Shown here: in pieces, positions 25,719 through 35,363 of the stretch | How the letters are laid out: each line of letters opens with the position of its first letter | Position numbering within the stretch: the first letter of the stretch is position 1 | Assembly (NCBI GenBank): GCA_016223145.1 | Contig: JACRPN010000009.1 | Coordinates: forward strand, 124,001-188,000 | DNA length: 64,000 nucleotides | Source: Armatimonadota bacterium | GTDB taxonomy: Bacteria; Armatimonadota; Fimbriimonadia; Fimbriimonadales; Fimbriimonadaceae | Direction: 5' to 3' | Position numbers and translations under genes: made by a program | The notes under the pieces: generated by a model | What the model was told of the DNA's origin: nothing | What the model saw: the letters and a program-made list of their open reading frames with translations, nothing else | Databases searched by the model: none

Positions 25719-25771
25719 TGGTGGTAGGTTAGCAGACGGGAAGTGCGAAGGACCGCTCGGCTGTCCCAGAA

Positions 25772-25826
25772 GCCCCCTCAACCCCGTTCACTGCGTTCAC
25801 GGACCCTCTCCCACAAGGGGCGAGGG
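25772..25826 (-). repeat. palindromic interspersed element, copy 1 (reverse orientation)
   Basis: The reverse complement reads CCCTCGCCCC, then TGTGGGAGAGG, then GTGAACGCAGTGAAC, then TTGAGGGGGC. It is the same element as at 29081, 34772 and 49071. It is intergenic. Confidence 0.75.
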
Positions 25827-25852
25827 TGTTCCCCGCCCCCTGCCTCACCCTT

Positions 25853-25938
25853 TCACGATGCACCGTCTCGCCGACTCACCGTATCCCGGTTTCTCCGTTT
25901 CTCCCACTCCCCGTCTCTCCCATTCACCGGCTCATCCC
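25853..25938. repeat. degenerate octamer tandem repeat (about ten units)
   Basis: The period is 8 nt, with units such as CTCGCCGA, CTCACCGT, TTCTCCGT, TTCTCCCA, CTCCCCGT and TTCACCGG. It is intergenic and ends just before the TATCCT box of the DinB gene. Confidence 0.8.
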
Positions 25939-25957
25939 TAGGTATCCTCAGGGCGCC

Positions 25958-26440
25958 ATGTCCGACTTCGCACAATCTTGGAAGCTCTCTCGGTCCCGGT
26001 TCCTCGCCGCCCTCGAGGGCATGAGCCAGGAGCAGCTCAACTGGCGCATTCATGAGGGAACCCTGACGATGGCCGAGATGGCGATGCACGTTGCCGGGGT
26101 CGAAGTCTCCTTTGCCTCGCAGCTCACTGAGCGCGAACTTTCCACCGAGGAAGCCCGCATCAAGGCCGCGGCGACGGACGGCGTGGTCAACGACAAGCCG
26201 TTTCCGTTCACGAGCTCGGAGATGACGCCGGAGTTCGTGGCGGCCTCGCTCGCGGCAGCCGCCGCCATCGCGGGCCCAGTTATCGAGGCCGCCGATCCAA
26301 AAGTGCGGACAAAGGAGATTGTCAGTGCTTTGGGGCCGGTGATCACGGGCGACGGGGCGTTTGCACGGCTCGGCTTTCACGCCGGTTATCACCAGGGACA
26401 AGCGCATTTCATCCAGACCGCACCGGGATTCCCCAAATAG
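25958..26440 (+). CDS. DinB-like four-helix protein
   Basis: The product is 160 residues from the ATG at 25958; the open frame upstream only translates repeats. MSDFAQSWKLSRSRFLAALE is the first helix, and MAMHVAGVEVSF and GFHAGYHQGQAHFI carry the His residues that bind metal in the DinB/YfiT four-helix fold. Members include thiol transferases and uncharacterised enzymes. TATCCT sits 9 nt before the ATG, a leaderless arrangement. The P-loop kinase starts 5 bp after its stop, so the two probably form an operon. Confidence 0.8.
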   Translation: MSDFAQSWKLSRSRFLAALEGMSQEQLNWRIHEGTLTMAEMAMHVAGVEVSFASQLTERELSTEEARIKAAATDGVVNDKPFPFTSSEMTPEFVAASLAAAAAIAGPVIEAADPKVRTKEIVSALGPVITGDGAFARLGFHAGYHQGQAHFIQTAPGFPK

Positions 26441-26445
26441 GCGCC

Positions 26446-27018
26446 ATGCGCGTCGATCCGGCAGAGTTCGATCTCGGCAACTGTAGGCGCATCCTGGTCT
26501 GCGGCCCCACGGGTTCGGGCAAGTCCACCCTCGCCAGGGCCATCTCGAAGAAGCTCGACGTTGACTACGTGGAGCTCGACAGCCTGTTCCACGAGCCGAA
26601 CTGGCACTCTGCGCCGGATCCGGTGTTCTTCGAGCGGATAGCACAAGCCATCGAGGGCGACGCTTGGGTGGTGGACGGCAACTACTCGCGCACAAGACAC
26701 CTGACCCTGCCCAGGGCCGATCTGGTCATCTGGCTGCACTTCCCGCTCGGTTTCACCTTCCGACGGCTGCTCTGGCGAACCGTCCGCCGCTGCTGGAGGA
26801 AAGAGGTGCTTTGGAAGGGCTGCAGGGAGAATTGGAAGACGAGCTTCCTAAGCCGCGACAGCATTCTCCTGTGGCTGCTCAAGTCTCATTCCCTAAACCT
26901 AGCGCGCCTCAGAGAGTTCAAAGACGAGTCCCAGTCGGCGCTTATTCCCCTGCTGGAGTTTCGGCGACCGAAGAACTTTGACCGGTGGGTTTCTGAAATT
27001 GGCTTGGAACTCACGTAG
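26446..27018 (+). CDS. P-loop nucleotide kinase-like protein (FlaR/topology-modulation type)
   Basis: The product is 190 residues. Walker A is GPTGSGKST (20-28). The pattern VDYVELDSLFHEPNWHSAPD followed by WVVDGNYSRTR and LPRADLVIWLHFPLGFTFRR is typical of the adenylate-kinase-like proteins often called DNA topology modulation protein FlaR. The real substrate is unknown; a small-molecule kinase activity is the usual inference. It is coupled to the DinB gene (5-bp gap). Confidence 0.82.
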   Translation: MRVDPAEFDLGNCRRILVCGPTGSGKSTLARAISKKLDVDYVELDSLFHEPNWHSAPDPVFFERIAQAIEGDAWVVDGNYSRTRHLTLPRADLVIWLHFPLGFTFRRLLWRTVRRCWRKEVLWKGCRENWKTSFLSRDSILLWLLKSHSLNLARLREFKDESQSALIPLLEFRRPKNFDRWVSEIGLELT

Positions 27019-27060
27019 GTCGCGGCTAAAATGAACCGCCAGACGCCTTGAGGAATAACG

Positions 27061-27888
27061 ATGCAACCCACCTTAACCCCAAGCCCCGAGAATGTGCGTT
27101 TCTATCAAGAGAACGGTTATCTGCTTGTCAGGGGCCTCTTCAGCGCCGTAGAGTGCGCGAAGCTTAGCGACTACTTCACCACCATGGTGGAGCGCGGCGG
27201 CGACGGCTGGGCCGAGGGCGGGGTTCATCCTGATTCCGAGGACCCGCTCAAGCGGTATCCCCGCCTTCTTCAGCCGCATCGAGGGGACCAGGTCGCCTTC
27301 GATTACATGGTCGACGAGCGCATCCGGCAACATTTGACGGCGTTCTACAATCGTGAGCCTTTGGCGGTGCAGACGATGGTCTACTTCAAGCCGCCCGGCG
27401 CCAAGGGGCAGGCGCTGCACCAGGACCAGCGCTACCTACGTGCCGAGCCTGGAACCTGCATGGCGGCGTGGCTGGCGCTCGAAGACATCGACGAGGAGAA
27501 CGGCTGCTTGCAGATCGTGCCGGGTTCGCACGACCTCCCGATGCTATGCCCGGGCGAATCAGATGCAAAGAAAAGCTTCACCTTCGACCAGGTGCCGGTC
27601 CCAAAAGACTGCCGGACCGAGCTGGTCCGGATGAAGACCGGGGACATGCTGTTTTTCAATGGCTCGCTCATCCACGGATCAGGCCCGAACCTCTCGAAGA
27701 CACGGTTTCGACGCATCATCGTCGGCCACTACATTGAGGGTGAGGCCGAAAAGGTGGCGCAGTACTACTTCCCGGTGTATCGCTTCGATGGCACGATCGT
27801 GGAGGGCCTGGAAGCCAACCCTTGGGGCGGTGGACCTTGCGGAAACCTGGTGGATCGCGAAGGCAGGCACGGGGTCTTCTCAAGATAG
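27061..27888 (+). CDS. phytanoyl-CoA dioxygenase (PhyH) family protein
   Basis: The product is 275 residues. It is a cupin-fold Fe(II)/2-oxoglutarate oxygenase: His120 and Asp122 in ALHQDQRYL, distal His205 in GSLIHGSGPN, and 2-oxoglutarate-binding Arg near 217-218 (TRFRRIIVGHY). GCLQIVPGSH is the conserved PhyH segment. It hydroxylates an unknown small substrate; bacterial homologues act on ectoine, antibiotics or fatty-acyl groups. It is 42 bp after the kinase gene, with no strong context for substrate. Confidence 0.88.
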   Translation: MQPTLTPSPENVRFYQENGYLLVRGLFSAVECAKLSDYFTTMVERGGDGWAEGGVHPDSEDPLKRYPRLLQPHRGDQVAFDYMVDERIRQHLTAFYNREPLAVQTMVYFKPPGAKGQALHQDQRYLRAEPGTCMAAWLALEDIDEENGCLQIVPGSHDLPMLCPGESDAKKSFTFDQVPVPKDCRTELVRMKTGDMLFFNGSLIHGSGPNLSKTRFRRIIVGHYIEGEAEKVAQYYFPVYRFDGTIVEGLEANPWGGGPCGNLVDREGRHGVFSR

Positions 27889-27896
27889 GGAAGGCC

Positions 27897-28607
27897 CTAC
27901 GATCTTCGCGAGCGATACGGCTTTTCTTGCCCGAACTTGAGGCTCTCCGCCATCCGTTTGGCCTGCTTTCTTACCTCATCGGCATCGCCTGAGACGCATG
28001 CAGTGACCGATCGTTTGCCATCCACAACCCCAAATACCAGGACATGGGCCGAGTTGCCGAGCCGCGTCGTGTCCGTCTCCGCGACCCAGCAATCGCGAGA
28101 GCCGAGGGTGGACTTCTTGACGACAAGCCATTTGCCTTGCCGCTCGCCATGCATCATTCCAAAAACCTGCCATTCCGATTGGATCGCCTGCTCGACCATC
28201 AGGTCGGCCTCCACCGGATACCGGCAGTAGGTTAGGGCGACCGCCGTGGTTTTGAACTCGATGCCGAAGTTGACGAAGGCTTCGCTGCTCGCGACCATCG
28301 AATGGGAATAGGGGTCCGCTTCCAGACCCATCTCCGGGTTCGCGGGAAGGTCCATTTCGAATCCGGCGTAGGTGAACGCGCAATGCGCCCATCCTCCTGC
28401 CGCCGGGTGGGTCTGATACTCCGGTGGAAGGTACTTCGCCGCCACCGCATAGGCAGGGTTTTCCTGGATTTGCTTCACACCACTCATCAGGAAGAGGACC
28501 ATGCCTCCGACAAAGAGGCCGCCGAACACGATCGACCCCACGAGCACCCAGATCAAGACCGAGTTGCTCTTGCGTGCGGGAGGCTGAAAGCCGGGTGTGG
28601 GCGCCAT
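27897..28607 (-). CDS. single-pass membrane protein of unknown function
   Basis: The product is 236 residues from the ATG at 28607, with TAAGGT 7 nt before it (leaderless type). A Pro-rich start (MAPTPGFQPPARKS) leads to one membrane helix (NSVLIWVLVGSIVFGGLFVG) and an extracytoplasmic domain of about 190 residues with several Cys (CAFTYAG, CRYPVEAD, SRDCWVAE, TACVSGD). No family is recognised. It is divergent from the MBL-rhodanese gene 72 bp away. Confidence 0.65.
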   Translation of the reverse strand: MAPTPGFQPPARKSNSVLIWVLVGSIVFGGLFVGGMVLFLMSGVKQIQENPAYAVAAKYLPPEYQTHPAAGGWAHCAFTYAGFEMDLPANPEMGLEADPYSHSMVASSEAFVNFGIEFKTTAVALTYCRYPVEADLMVEQAIQSEWQVFGMMHGERQGKWLVVKKSTLGSRDCWVAETDTTRLGNSAHVLVFGVVDGKRSVTACVSGDADEVRKQAKRMAESLKFGQEKPYRSRRS

Positions 28608-28665
28608 GCCTATTACCTTATCAGGTTCCAAGTCGCTTTGAGAAGATGTTCTCGCGCCGGAGGCG

Positions 28666-28671
28666 TAAAAT
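28666..28671 (+). promoter_or_regulatory. -10 hexamer of the MBL-rhodanese gene (leaderless)
   Basis: TAAAAT lies 8 nt upstream of the ATG at 28680; there is no Shine-Dalgarno between them. Confidence 0.55.
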
Positions 28672-28679
28672 GGAAAGCA

Positions 28680-30104
28680 ATGACCTTCAAGCGCTTCTTT
28701 GATCGAGGCCTCGCCCAAGCGAGCTACATGATCGGCTGCCCCGGAACCGGTGAAGCGGTCATCATCGACCCCAACCGCGATTTCGATCAGTACCTTCAAG
28801 CCGCCGAAGCCGAGGGTCTTCGGATCGCCATTGTCACCGAGACCCACATCCACGCGGACTACCTATCGGGTTCCCGCGAATTGGCTGCGCGGACGGGCGC
28901 AACGCTCTATCTGAGCGACGAAGGCGATGCAGACTGGAAATATGCCTTCGGCAGCGAGCCAAACGTGCGGCTTGTGAAGGACGGCGACACCTTTGGAACC
29001 GGCGCGGTCCAGCTCAAAGTGCTCCACACCCCGGGGCACACCCCCGAGCACATCTGCTTTTTGCTGACCGACCTCTCCGCCTCTCCCCTTTTGGGAGAGG
29101 CCGGTGAACGTAGCGAACCGAGTGAGGGGGGAACCCCCGTTGCGCTCTTTTCAGGCGACTTCATCTTCGTAGGAGACGTGGGCCGCCCGGACCTTCTCGA
29201 AAACGCCGCCGGCATCAAAGGCACTGCCGAGCCCGGAGCGCGGCGGCTGCATCAGTCGCTCCAGAGAATCCGAGCCTATCCGGACCACCTCCTGGTCTGG
29301 CCGGCGCACGGCGCAGGTTCAGCCTGCGGCAAGGCCTTGGGCGGATCGCCAGTCAGCACTTTGGGCTATGAGAAAGCCACGAACTGGGCATTCCAGATTG
29401 CCGGCGAGGATGATTTTGTGATGGAGGTCCTTACCGGCCAGCCCGACGCGCCGCCCTATTTCGGACGCATGAAGGTTCAGAACAAGCAAGGGCCCGGGAT
29501 GCTCGCCGACCGGCCGGACTTCGCGAGGACCGGCTCGCCCCTTCCGGGTGCGCTGACCCTCGACGTCCGGCCGTGCGAGGCCTTTCAAGATCGGCACCTT
29601 GCCGGAAGTTTGAACATCAGTGTGTGCCGCTCATTCGTGGCCTATGCCGGCTGGCTAATTCCCGCGGATCGTCCAGTCTCCCTCATTGCAGCGAGCGAAC
29701 AGGACGCGCGCTATGCCCGCCGCGAGTTGAGCTTGATAGGAGTCGACAACGTGGTGTCCTGGTCTGGGCCCGATGCCATCGAGAGCGCTTCTTCACGGCA
29801 GCTTGCATCGGCGGACCACACGGATAGCGGGCATTTGTCGCCGGATGCCGTTCGGCTCGATGTGCGGGCCGCTGCGGAGTTTGAGGAAGGCCACTATCCC
29901 GGCGCGGTGAACATCCACTATGGAAGGCTGCCCGCGTTGGCGGGGAGTCTGCCCAAGGACCGGCGAATCGAGGTGTACTGCCACGCGGGGGAGCGCTCGG
30001 CAGTGGCGGTGTCGGTGCTGGCCTCGATGGGTTTCACGGATGTTGCGCACATTCGTGACGGCTATGTCGGAATGGTGGATCGGGGTTTGGTGCCGGCCGG
30101 CTAG
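28680..30104 (+). CDS. MBL-fold persulfide dioxygenase-like / double rhodanese fusion
   Basis: The product is 474 residues from the ATG at 28680. The metallo-beta-lactamase domain (about 1-240) has THIHADYLSG (His56, His58, Asp60), HTPGH (His116, His120), SGDFIFVGDVGRPDL (Asp160) and WPAHG (His210), the ETHE1/persulfide dioxygenase pattern. Two rhodanese domains follow. The second has the catalytic loop CHAGERS with Cys434; the first has IAASEQDAR and no Cys. The layout is like CstB-type proteins of sulfane-sulfur detoxification. Residues about 133-152 are an insertion made by a palindromic repeat. It overlaps the flippase gene convergently by 4 bp. Confidence 0.88.
   Translation: MTFKRFFDRGLAQASYMIGCPGTGEAVIIDPNRDFDQYLQAAEAEGLRIAIVTETHIHADYLSGSRELAARTGATLYLSDEGDADWKYAFGSEPNVRLVKDGDTFGTGAVQLKVLHTPGHTPEHICFLLTDLSASPLLGEAGERSEPSEGGTPVALFSGDFIFVGDVGRPDLLENAAGIKGTAEPGARRLHQSLQRIRAYPDHLLVWPAHGAGSACGKALGGSPVSTLGYEKATNWAFQIAGEDDFVMEVLTGQPDAPPYFGRMKVQNKQGPGMLADRPDFARTGSPLPGALTLDVRPCEAFQDRHLAGSLNISVCRSFVAYAGWLIPADRPVSLIAASEQDARYARRELSLIGVDNVVSWSGPDAIESASSRQLASADHTDSGHLSPDAVRLDVRAAAEFEEGHYPGAVNIHYGRLPALAGSLPKDRRIEVYCHAGERSAVAVSVLASMGFTDVAHIRDGYVGMVDRGLVPAG
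29081..29130 (+). repeat. palindromic interspersed element, copy 2 (inside coding sequence)
   Basis: CTCTCCCCTTTTGGGAGAGG is followed by CCGGTGAACGTAGCGAACC and GAGTGAGGGGG. It is the same element as at 25772, 34772 and 49071, here read in frame as ASPLLGEAGERSEPSEGG within the MBL domain. Confidence 0.8.
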
Positions 30105-31390
30105 CCGCGTGATTCCGCCAGTTTACGCCTTCCAAACACAAACCACATACCTGTCCAGATGACCAGCGACATGGCAAGGGCCGAGGCCACCTGTCCCCAG
30201 GCGATTCCCGAAGCGCCCATGTGCGGCAATAGGGTCAGCCCGACGCTTACCCCCACGATCATCCCCGCCAAGCTGCCCAGCGCGTTCCATTCGTGCCGGC
30301 CCTTGCCGAGCAGCCCCATCGAGAGGATGCCGGACCCCGCGAGCACCACATAGCGCAGCAGCAGGATCGCGGTATAGCCAATCGCGCCCAGATAATTGGG
30401 ATAGATGAAATGGATGATCAGCCAGGTGAGGCCGAGGAGGGCGACGGCGATTCCCAGGCTGGAGGCAAAGAGCTTGCCCTGGAACTGCAGCATTTTGCGG
30501 CGCATCCAGGCATCGTCATGGGACCTCTCACTGTAGAACGGCGCGGCGATGTTCTGGGCGGTAGCGGTGATCTGCATCGCCGCCAAGGAAAAGATCGCGC
30601 CCATCTGGTAATCCGGAATCTGGCTTCGGTCCTTCACGAAATGGTCCAGCAGGTAGGAATCGGCATAAACCATCGCGACGCTGAGGCTGCTGCTGACCCA
30701 GGCCTGGAACGATAGTCTGTCGAACTTTGGAGGCCGGACTGGACGGACAGCAAAAGTTTTCGGTCCCACCGCTCTCACAATGGGCACCAGCGCTGCCAGG
30801 AACCCAAAGAGGAGCCCGTACAGAAACCCCGGCATGCCGAAGATCCAGGTTGCCAGCACCGCGAGCACGAAGTTCTGGCCCCGCACAGCGGCGATCATCC
30901 TGGCGGTTTCGACGAGCTTCCTCTGAGACTGCAGATACCAGCTGCAGGCGTCCATGAGGTTCTGGAGCGGCACCGTCCAGACGAGCACCATGGCCCATCC
31001 GGCGATCTGCGCCGAAGGGGTCAGGTACCCCGCCTGGACCACTCCGCAGAAGATGAGCGCGGCCGCGAGCGCCGTGAACGCCAATCGCCGAATCCCGTAA
31101 CTGAAGATCGCCTGCTTTTCGTCCTCGGGGCGGTTCTCCGAGCAGAACTTGAGGAGCGTGACGTTCGCGCCGAACGCAGAAACCGGGATGAGCACCATCA
31201 GGTACGACTGGAGCACGCGTAGGCTTCCCAGTTCCTCTTTGGTCACAAGCTTGGCGACCACGAAGATCATCGCCACGCTGAGGAACTGGCCGAGGAAGTT
31301 GCCGGTGAGCAGGTGAAAAAAACCCTTGCCGTGCAAAAAACGGCTCTGGTCTTTCAGTCGGCTCCAAGGGCTTCGCGCCGGTTCGGGCAT
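30101..31390 (-). CDS. polysaccharide flippase (Wzx/MATE-like)
   Basis: The product is 429 residues with about 12 hydrophobic helices. The start FFHLLTGNFLGQFLSVAMIF, followed by VAKLVTKEELGSLRVLQSYL, matches the polysaccharide biosynthesis (Wzx/RfbX) family of the MOP superfamily. These flip lipid-linked oligosaccharides across the inner membrane. It follows the TIM-barrel gene by 27 bp on the same strand. The specific glycan is unknown. Confidence 0.84.
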   Translation of the reverse strand: MPEPARSPWSRLKDQSRFLHGKGFFHLLTGNFLGQFLSVAMIFVVAKLVTKEELGSLRVLQSYLMVLIPVSAFGANVTLLKFCSENRPEDEKQAIFSYGIRRLAFTALAAALIFCGVVQAGYLTPSAQIAGWAMVLVWTVPLQNLMDACSWYLQSQRKLVETARMIAAVRGQNFVLAVLATWIFGMPGFLYGLLFGFLAALVPIVRAVGPKTFAVRPVRPPKFDRLSFQAWVSSSLSVAMVYADSYLLDHFVKDRSQIPDYQMGAIFSLAAMQITATAQNIAAPFYSERSHDDAWMRRKMLQFQGKLFASSLGIAVALLGLTWLIIHFIYPNYLGAIGYTAILLLRYVVLAGSGILSMGLLGKGRHEWNALGSLAGMIVGVSVGLTLLPHMGASGIAWGQVASALAMSLVIWTGMWFVFGRRKLAESRG

Positions 31391-31417
31391 CAGGCTCTTG
31401 GGATTATGGCTTTACGG

Positions 31418-32164
31418 CTACTCCCGGATGCCTTTGGCTCGGAAGTACTTCACGCTGGCTTCCACGCTTTCGAGCGGGTGCCTCGGCGCAACGTCGTACT
31501 CGATCGAACCGACCTCCACACCCGATTCGGTGCAGGCTGCCAGAACGGAGTCCCAGTCCACCACGCCGGCTCCGGGCTCGGCGAAAACGGGCTCGGGCTT
31601 GTCGAGGCCGTCCTTCAGATGGACCTGCTTGACGCGCTTGCCGAGCTTCTTGAGATAGGCCGCGGGGTCTTCCTTGCCGAACCAGACCCAAAAGAGGTCG
31701 ACCTGGGCTTTCAGTTCGTCTGGATCGCTGCTCTCAAAAAGTACGTCGAGGCCCAGCTTGCCCTCTTGCTTGGCGAATTCGAAGGCATGGTTGTGATAGC
31801 CGAGTTGGAGCCCGGCGGCCTTTAGCTTCTTGCCGATTGGCGCGATACGTGCGGCGAACTTGTCCCAGCCCTCTTTGTAGTCGGCTTCGCCGAGCCATGG
31901 GATGACGATGAAATCGTTTCCGAGGGTCTTGTGGTCGGCGATGACTTTGTCGAGGTCGCCCTCCAGTTCGCCAAGGCCGACATGGGCGCCGGTGACGCCG
32001 AGGCCGGTGTCGTCGAGGATGGCCTTGAGCTCGGCGGCGGGAAGGCCGTACGTGCCCGCAAGCTCGACGTAGTGGAGTCCCATTTTCTTCAGCGATCGCA
32101 GGGTGCCCAGCAGGTCGGAAGAGGCCTGGTCCCTGACGGAATAAAGCTGCACGGAGAGTTTCAT
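31418..32164 (-). CDS. sugar phosphate isomerase/epimerase (xylose isomerase-like TIM barrel)
   Basis: The product is 248 residues. MKLSVQLYSVRDQASSDLLG, GLHYVELAGTYGLPA, LQLGYHNHAFEF, ALVDLFWVWFG-like spacing (AQVDLFWVWFG) and HLKDGLDKP are the AP-endonuclease-2/IolE-like signatures, with metal ligands expected from the Glu/His/Asp positions. It has no signal peptide, unlike the Tat-exported relative at 37498. It probably interconverts a keto-sugar or inositol derivative. It is the first gene of a two-gene unit with the flippase. Confidence 0.86.
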   Translation of the reverse strand: MKLSVQLYSVRDQASSDLLGTLRSLKKMGLHYVELAGTYGLPAAELKAILDDTGLGVTGAHVGLGELEGDLDKVIADHKTLGNDFIVIPWLGEADYKEGWDKFAARIAPIGKKLKAAGLQLGYHNHAFEFAKQEGKLGLDVLFESSDPDELKAQVDLFWVWFGKEDPAAYLKKLGKRVKQVHLKDGLDKPEPVFAEPGAGVVDWDSVLAACTESGVEVGSIEYDVAPRHPLESVEASVKYFRAKGIRE

Positions 32165-32319
32165 GACAGCCTCATTCTGGCGGAGGGAATGGGGAGATTG
32201 CAGATGGCCAACCGGCCACCCGCCAAATCATAGAAAGGGGACCGCCGGGTCCGCGGACCAAACATCCACGGACGGGGAAACGGGCTGAATGTCCGTGCTC
32301 CGTCCGGCTCCTGTCCCCT

Positions 32320-32327
32320 GGTATAAT
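32320..32327 (+). promoter_or_regulatory. extended -10 promoter of atpD
   Basis: A perfect TATAAT (32322-32327) is preceded by TGG, giving an extended -10 (TG-n-TATAAT). No clear -35 is seen. The 5' leader to the atpD ATG would be about 58 nt, unlike the leaderless genes nearby. Confidence 0.6.
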
Positions 32328-32367
32328 GCCGCCTGTTCCCAGGGTGCGCTCGTAGAGTGTCCCGTAA

Positions 32368-33831
<1,464 letters not shown>

Positions 33832-33904
33832 GAAGGGCAGCTTGCCCGTGCTTGAAGCTCCGCGGCACTGCCATGGAGTGCCGGTTGGCAGTCGACCTGA
33901 AGAT

Positions 33905-33938
33905 AACCCCGCACAGCCCTGAACGGTTGTGCGGGGTT
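33905..33938 (+). terminator. hairpin terminator after atpD
   Basis: AACCCCGCACA (33905-33915) pairs with TGTGCGGGGTT (33928-33938); the stem can extend by three more pairs. A TTGTCGTTTGTTT tract follows, fitting intrinsic termination. Confidence 0.75.
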
Positions 33939-34087
33939 GTCGTTTGTTTCCCTTGAGGTCGCTCGAAGCTGAAACTCACCCATCAGGGTTTCGGAACGTG
34001 ATGGGTCGCTCGCGGGAGGCCTTGTTGCGCTCGGCGCCATCGGCCTTGGGTGAAGGAGTTCGGCCCGGTCCGAAGAAGTAGGAGTCC

Positions 34088-34750
34088 ATGATCTCCCGGC
34101 GCTATATCCCCACATGGAGGCGCCCCAAGCCGAAACCCAAGCGCTGGCTACCGACGCAGGCTTTTGGCGTTCTTAGCGTGGTTGCGGGGGTTTTGCTCTG
34201 GTACCCCCTTTTTGCCCCGTTCTGGAGTCAGGCGGACTCTTCTGCTGACGTCGGACACGCCACCGTGGCGACGCCCTTCGTAACGCATGCGGCGAGAGTC
34301 CCTCGGCCCCAAACGGGCCGCCCCGACTGGACCGGCGTGAACATGCCCATCAGCGTTCAGCTTTCGAAGGGACACAAGGATGCTTGGACCCTATTTGCGG
34401 TTCTGGGGTTGATCGGCATGATCCTGATGGTGCGCTTGGCGGCATCGGGCAACCCGGGGATCGCCTTTGTCCTGGCCATGGACCTCGGCCTCCTTGGCGG
34501 CATCGCCTCGACCGACCCCTATTCGGTCAACCACCTGTTCATGTTCATCTGTGCGGCGCTTATCTCCAGCACCTGGCTCGCGCTGGCGGCCCGCGAGATG
34601 GAAGACCCTTGGATTACAGCCCTAGTCATCTGCGCCATCGTCGGCATGGGGCTCTGCTTCAAGTCGATGGGGTTCGGTGAGCGCGTGCTCATTGCGAGCA
34701 TGGTGCTCGGGATGAACCTGATGTACTACCGGCACGTGGCTGTGGAATAG
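34088..34750 (+). CDS. multi-pass membrane protein of unknown function
   Basis: The product is 220 residues. AGGAG lies 4-5 nt before the ATG. A basic start (MISRRYIPTWRRPKPKPKRW) precedes one helix (FGVLSVVAGVLLWYPLFAPF), a periplasmic segment of about 60 residues, then four closely packed helices (DAWTLFAVLGLIGMILMVRL onward). No family is recognised. It lies between atpD and atpC on the same strand, so a role linked to the ATP synthase is possible but unproven; a terminator after atpD argues for separate transcription. Confidence 0.6.
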   Translation: MISRRYIPTWRRPKPKPKRWLPTQAFGVLSVVAGVLLWYPLFAPFWSQADSSADVGHATVATPFVTHAARVPRPQTGRPDWTGVNMPISVQLSKGHKDAWTLFAVLGLIGMILMVRLAASGNPGIAFVLAMDLGLLGGIASTDPYSVNHLFMFICAALISSTWLALAAREMEDPWITALVICAIVGMGLCFKSMGFGERVLIASMVLGMNLMYYRHVAVE

Positions 34751-34771
34751 GAAGGGTGCGCAAATGGACCA

Positions 34772-34822
34772 CCTCGCCCCCCTGGGGAGAGGTCGGTGAG
34801 CGCAGCGAACCGGGTGAGGGGG
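34772..34822 (+). repeat. palindromic interspersed element, copy 3
   Basis: CCTCGCCCCCCTGGGGAGAGG is followed by TCGGTGAGCGCAGCGAACC and GGGTGAGGGGGC. It is intergenic, just upstream of atpC. Confidence 0.78.
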
Positions 34823-34900
34823 CTCAGTCTTCGGATCACATGCAACATAGACCGCCGAAACCATAGCCCTATGAGCCCCAAAGGTATACTCCCAGCTTCC

Positions 34901-35308
34901 ATGGCAGCTACGTTCCACCTCTCCGTCGTCGCCCCCGACCGCAGCGTCGTGGAGCAAGAGGTCGTGTCCGTGATCGCTCCGGGCGCGGCTGGGTACTTCG
35001 GAGTGCTCAAGAACCATGTGCCGCTGGTGGTGGCCCTCAAGCCGGGTCTTCTGGAGTACGTTTCGGCCACGCATGACCGCCATTACGTAGCGCTCAAGGG
35101 CGGCTTCTTCGAGCTTGCGAACGACAGAGCCACGATCCTTGCCGATGCAGCTGAGCCGGCGACCGAAATCGACATCGCCCGGGCTGAGAAGGACCTGGAA
35201 GAGGCGCGCAGGGCGCTCAGAGGCGAAGATTCCCCGATGGACACCGACGACGCGGTGGTCGAGGTGGAGTGGGCGGTCATCCGCCAGAAAGCCGCGCGGT
35301 TGGCCTGA
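34901..35308 (+). CDS. atpC: F0F1 ATP synthase subunit epsilon
   Basis: The product is 135 residues from the ATG at 34901; an upstream in-frame ATG only translates repeat DNA. MAATFHLSVVAPDRSVVEQE and GYFGVLKNHVPLVVALKPG are the N-terminal beta-sandwich signatures. The C-terminal helical part (IARAEKDLEEARRAL) is the regulatory arm. TATACT lies 10 nt before the ATG, so it appears to have its own leaderless promoter and is not simply co-transcribed with atpD. Confidence 0.9.
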   Translation: MAATFHLSVVAPDRSVVEQEVVSVIAPGAAGYFGVLKNHVPLVVALKPGLLEYVSATHDRHYVALKGGFFELANDRATILADAAEPATEIDIARAEKDLEEARRALRGEDSPMDTDDAVVEVEWAVIRQKAARLA

Positions 35309-35363
35309 CGCAGCCAGAGAGTCAGCCCTTTTCCCTCGACTCATTGAGGGGTAAAGTCCCCGC

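Noticed and set aside
28302-28679. N-terminal extension of the MBL-rhodanese gene
   Set aside because: It is antisense to the membrane protein at 27897-28607. The TAAAAT box and the family start both favour 28680.
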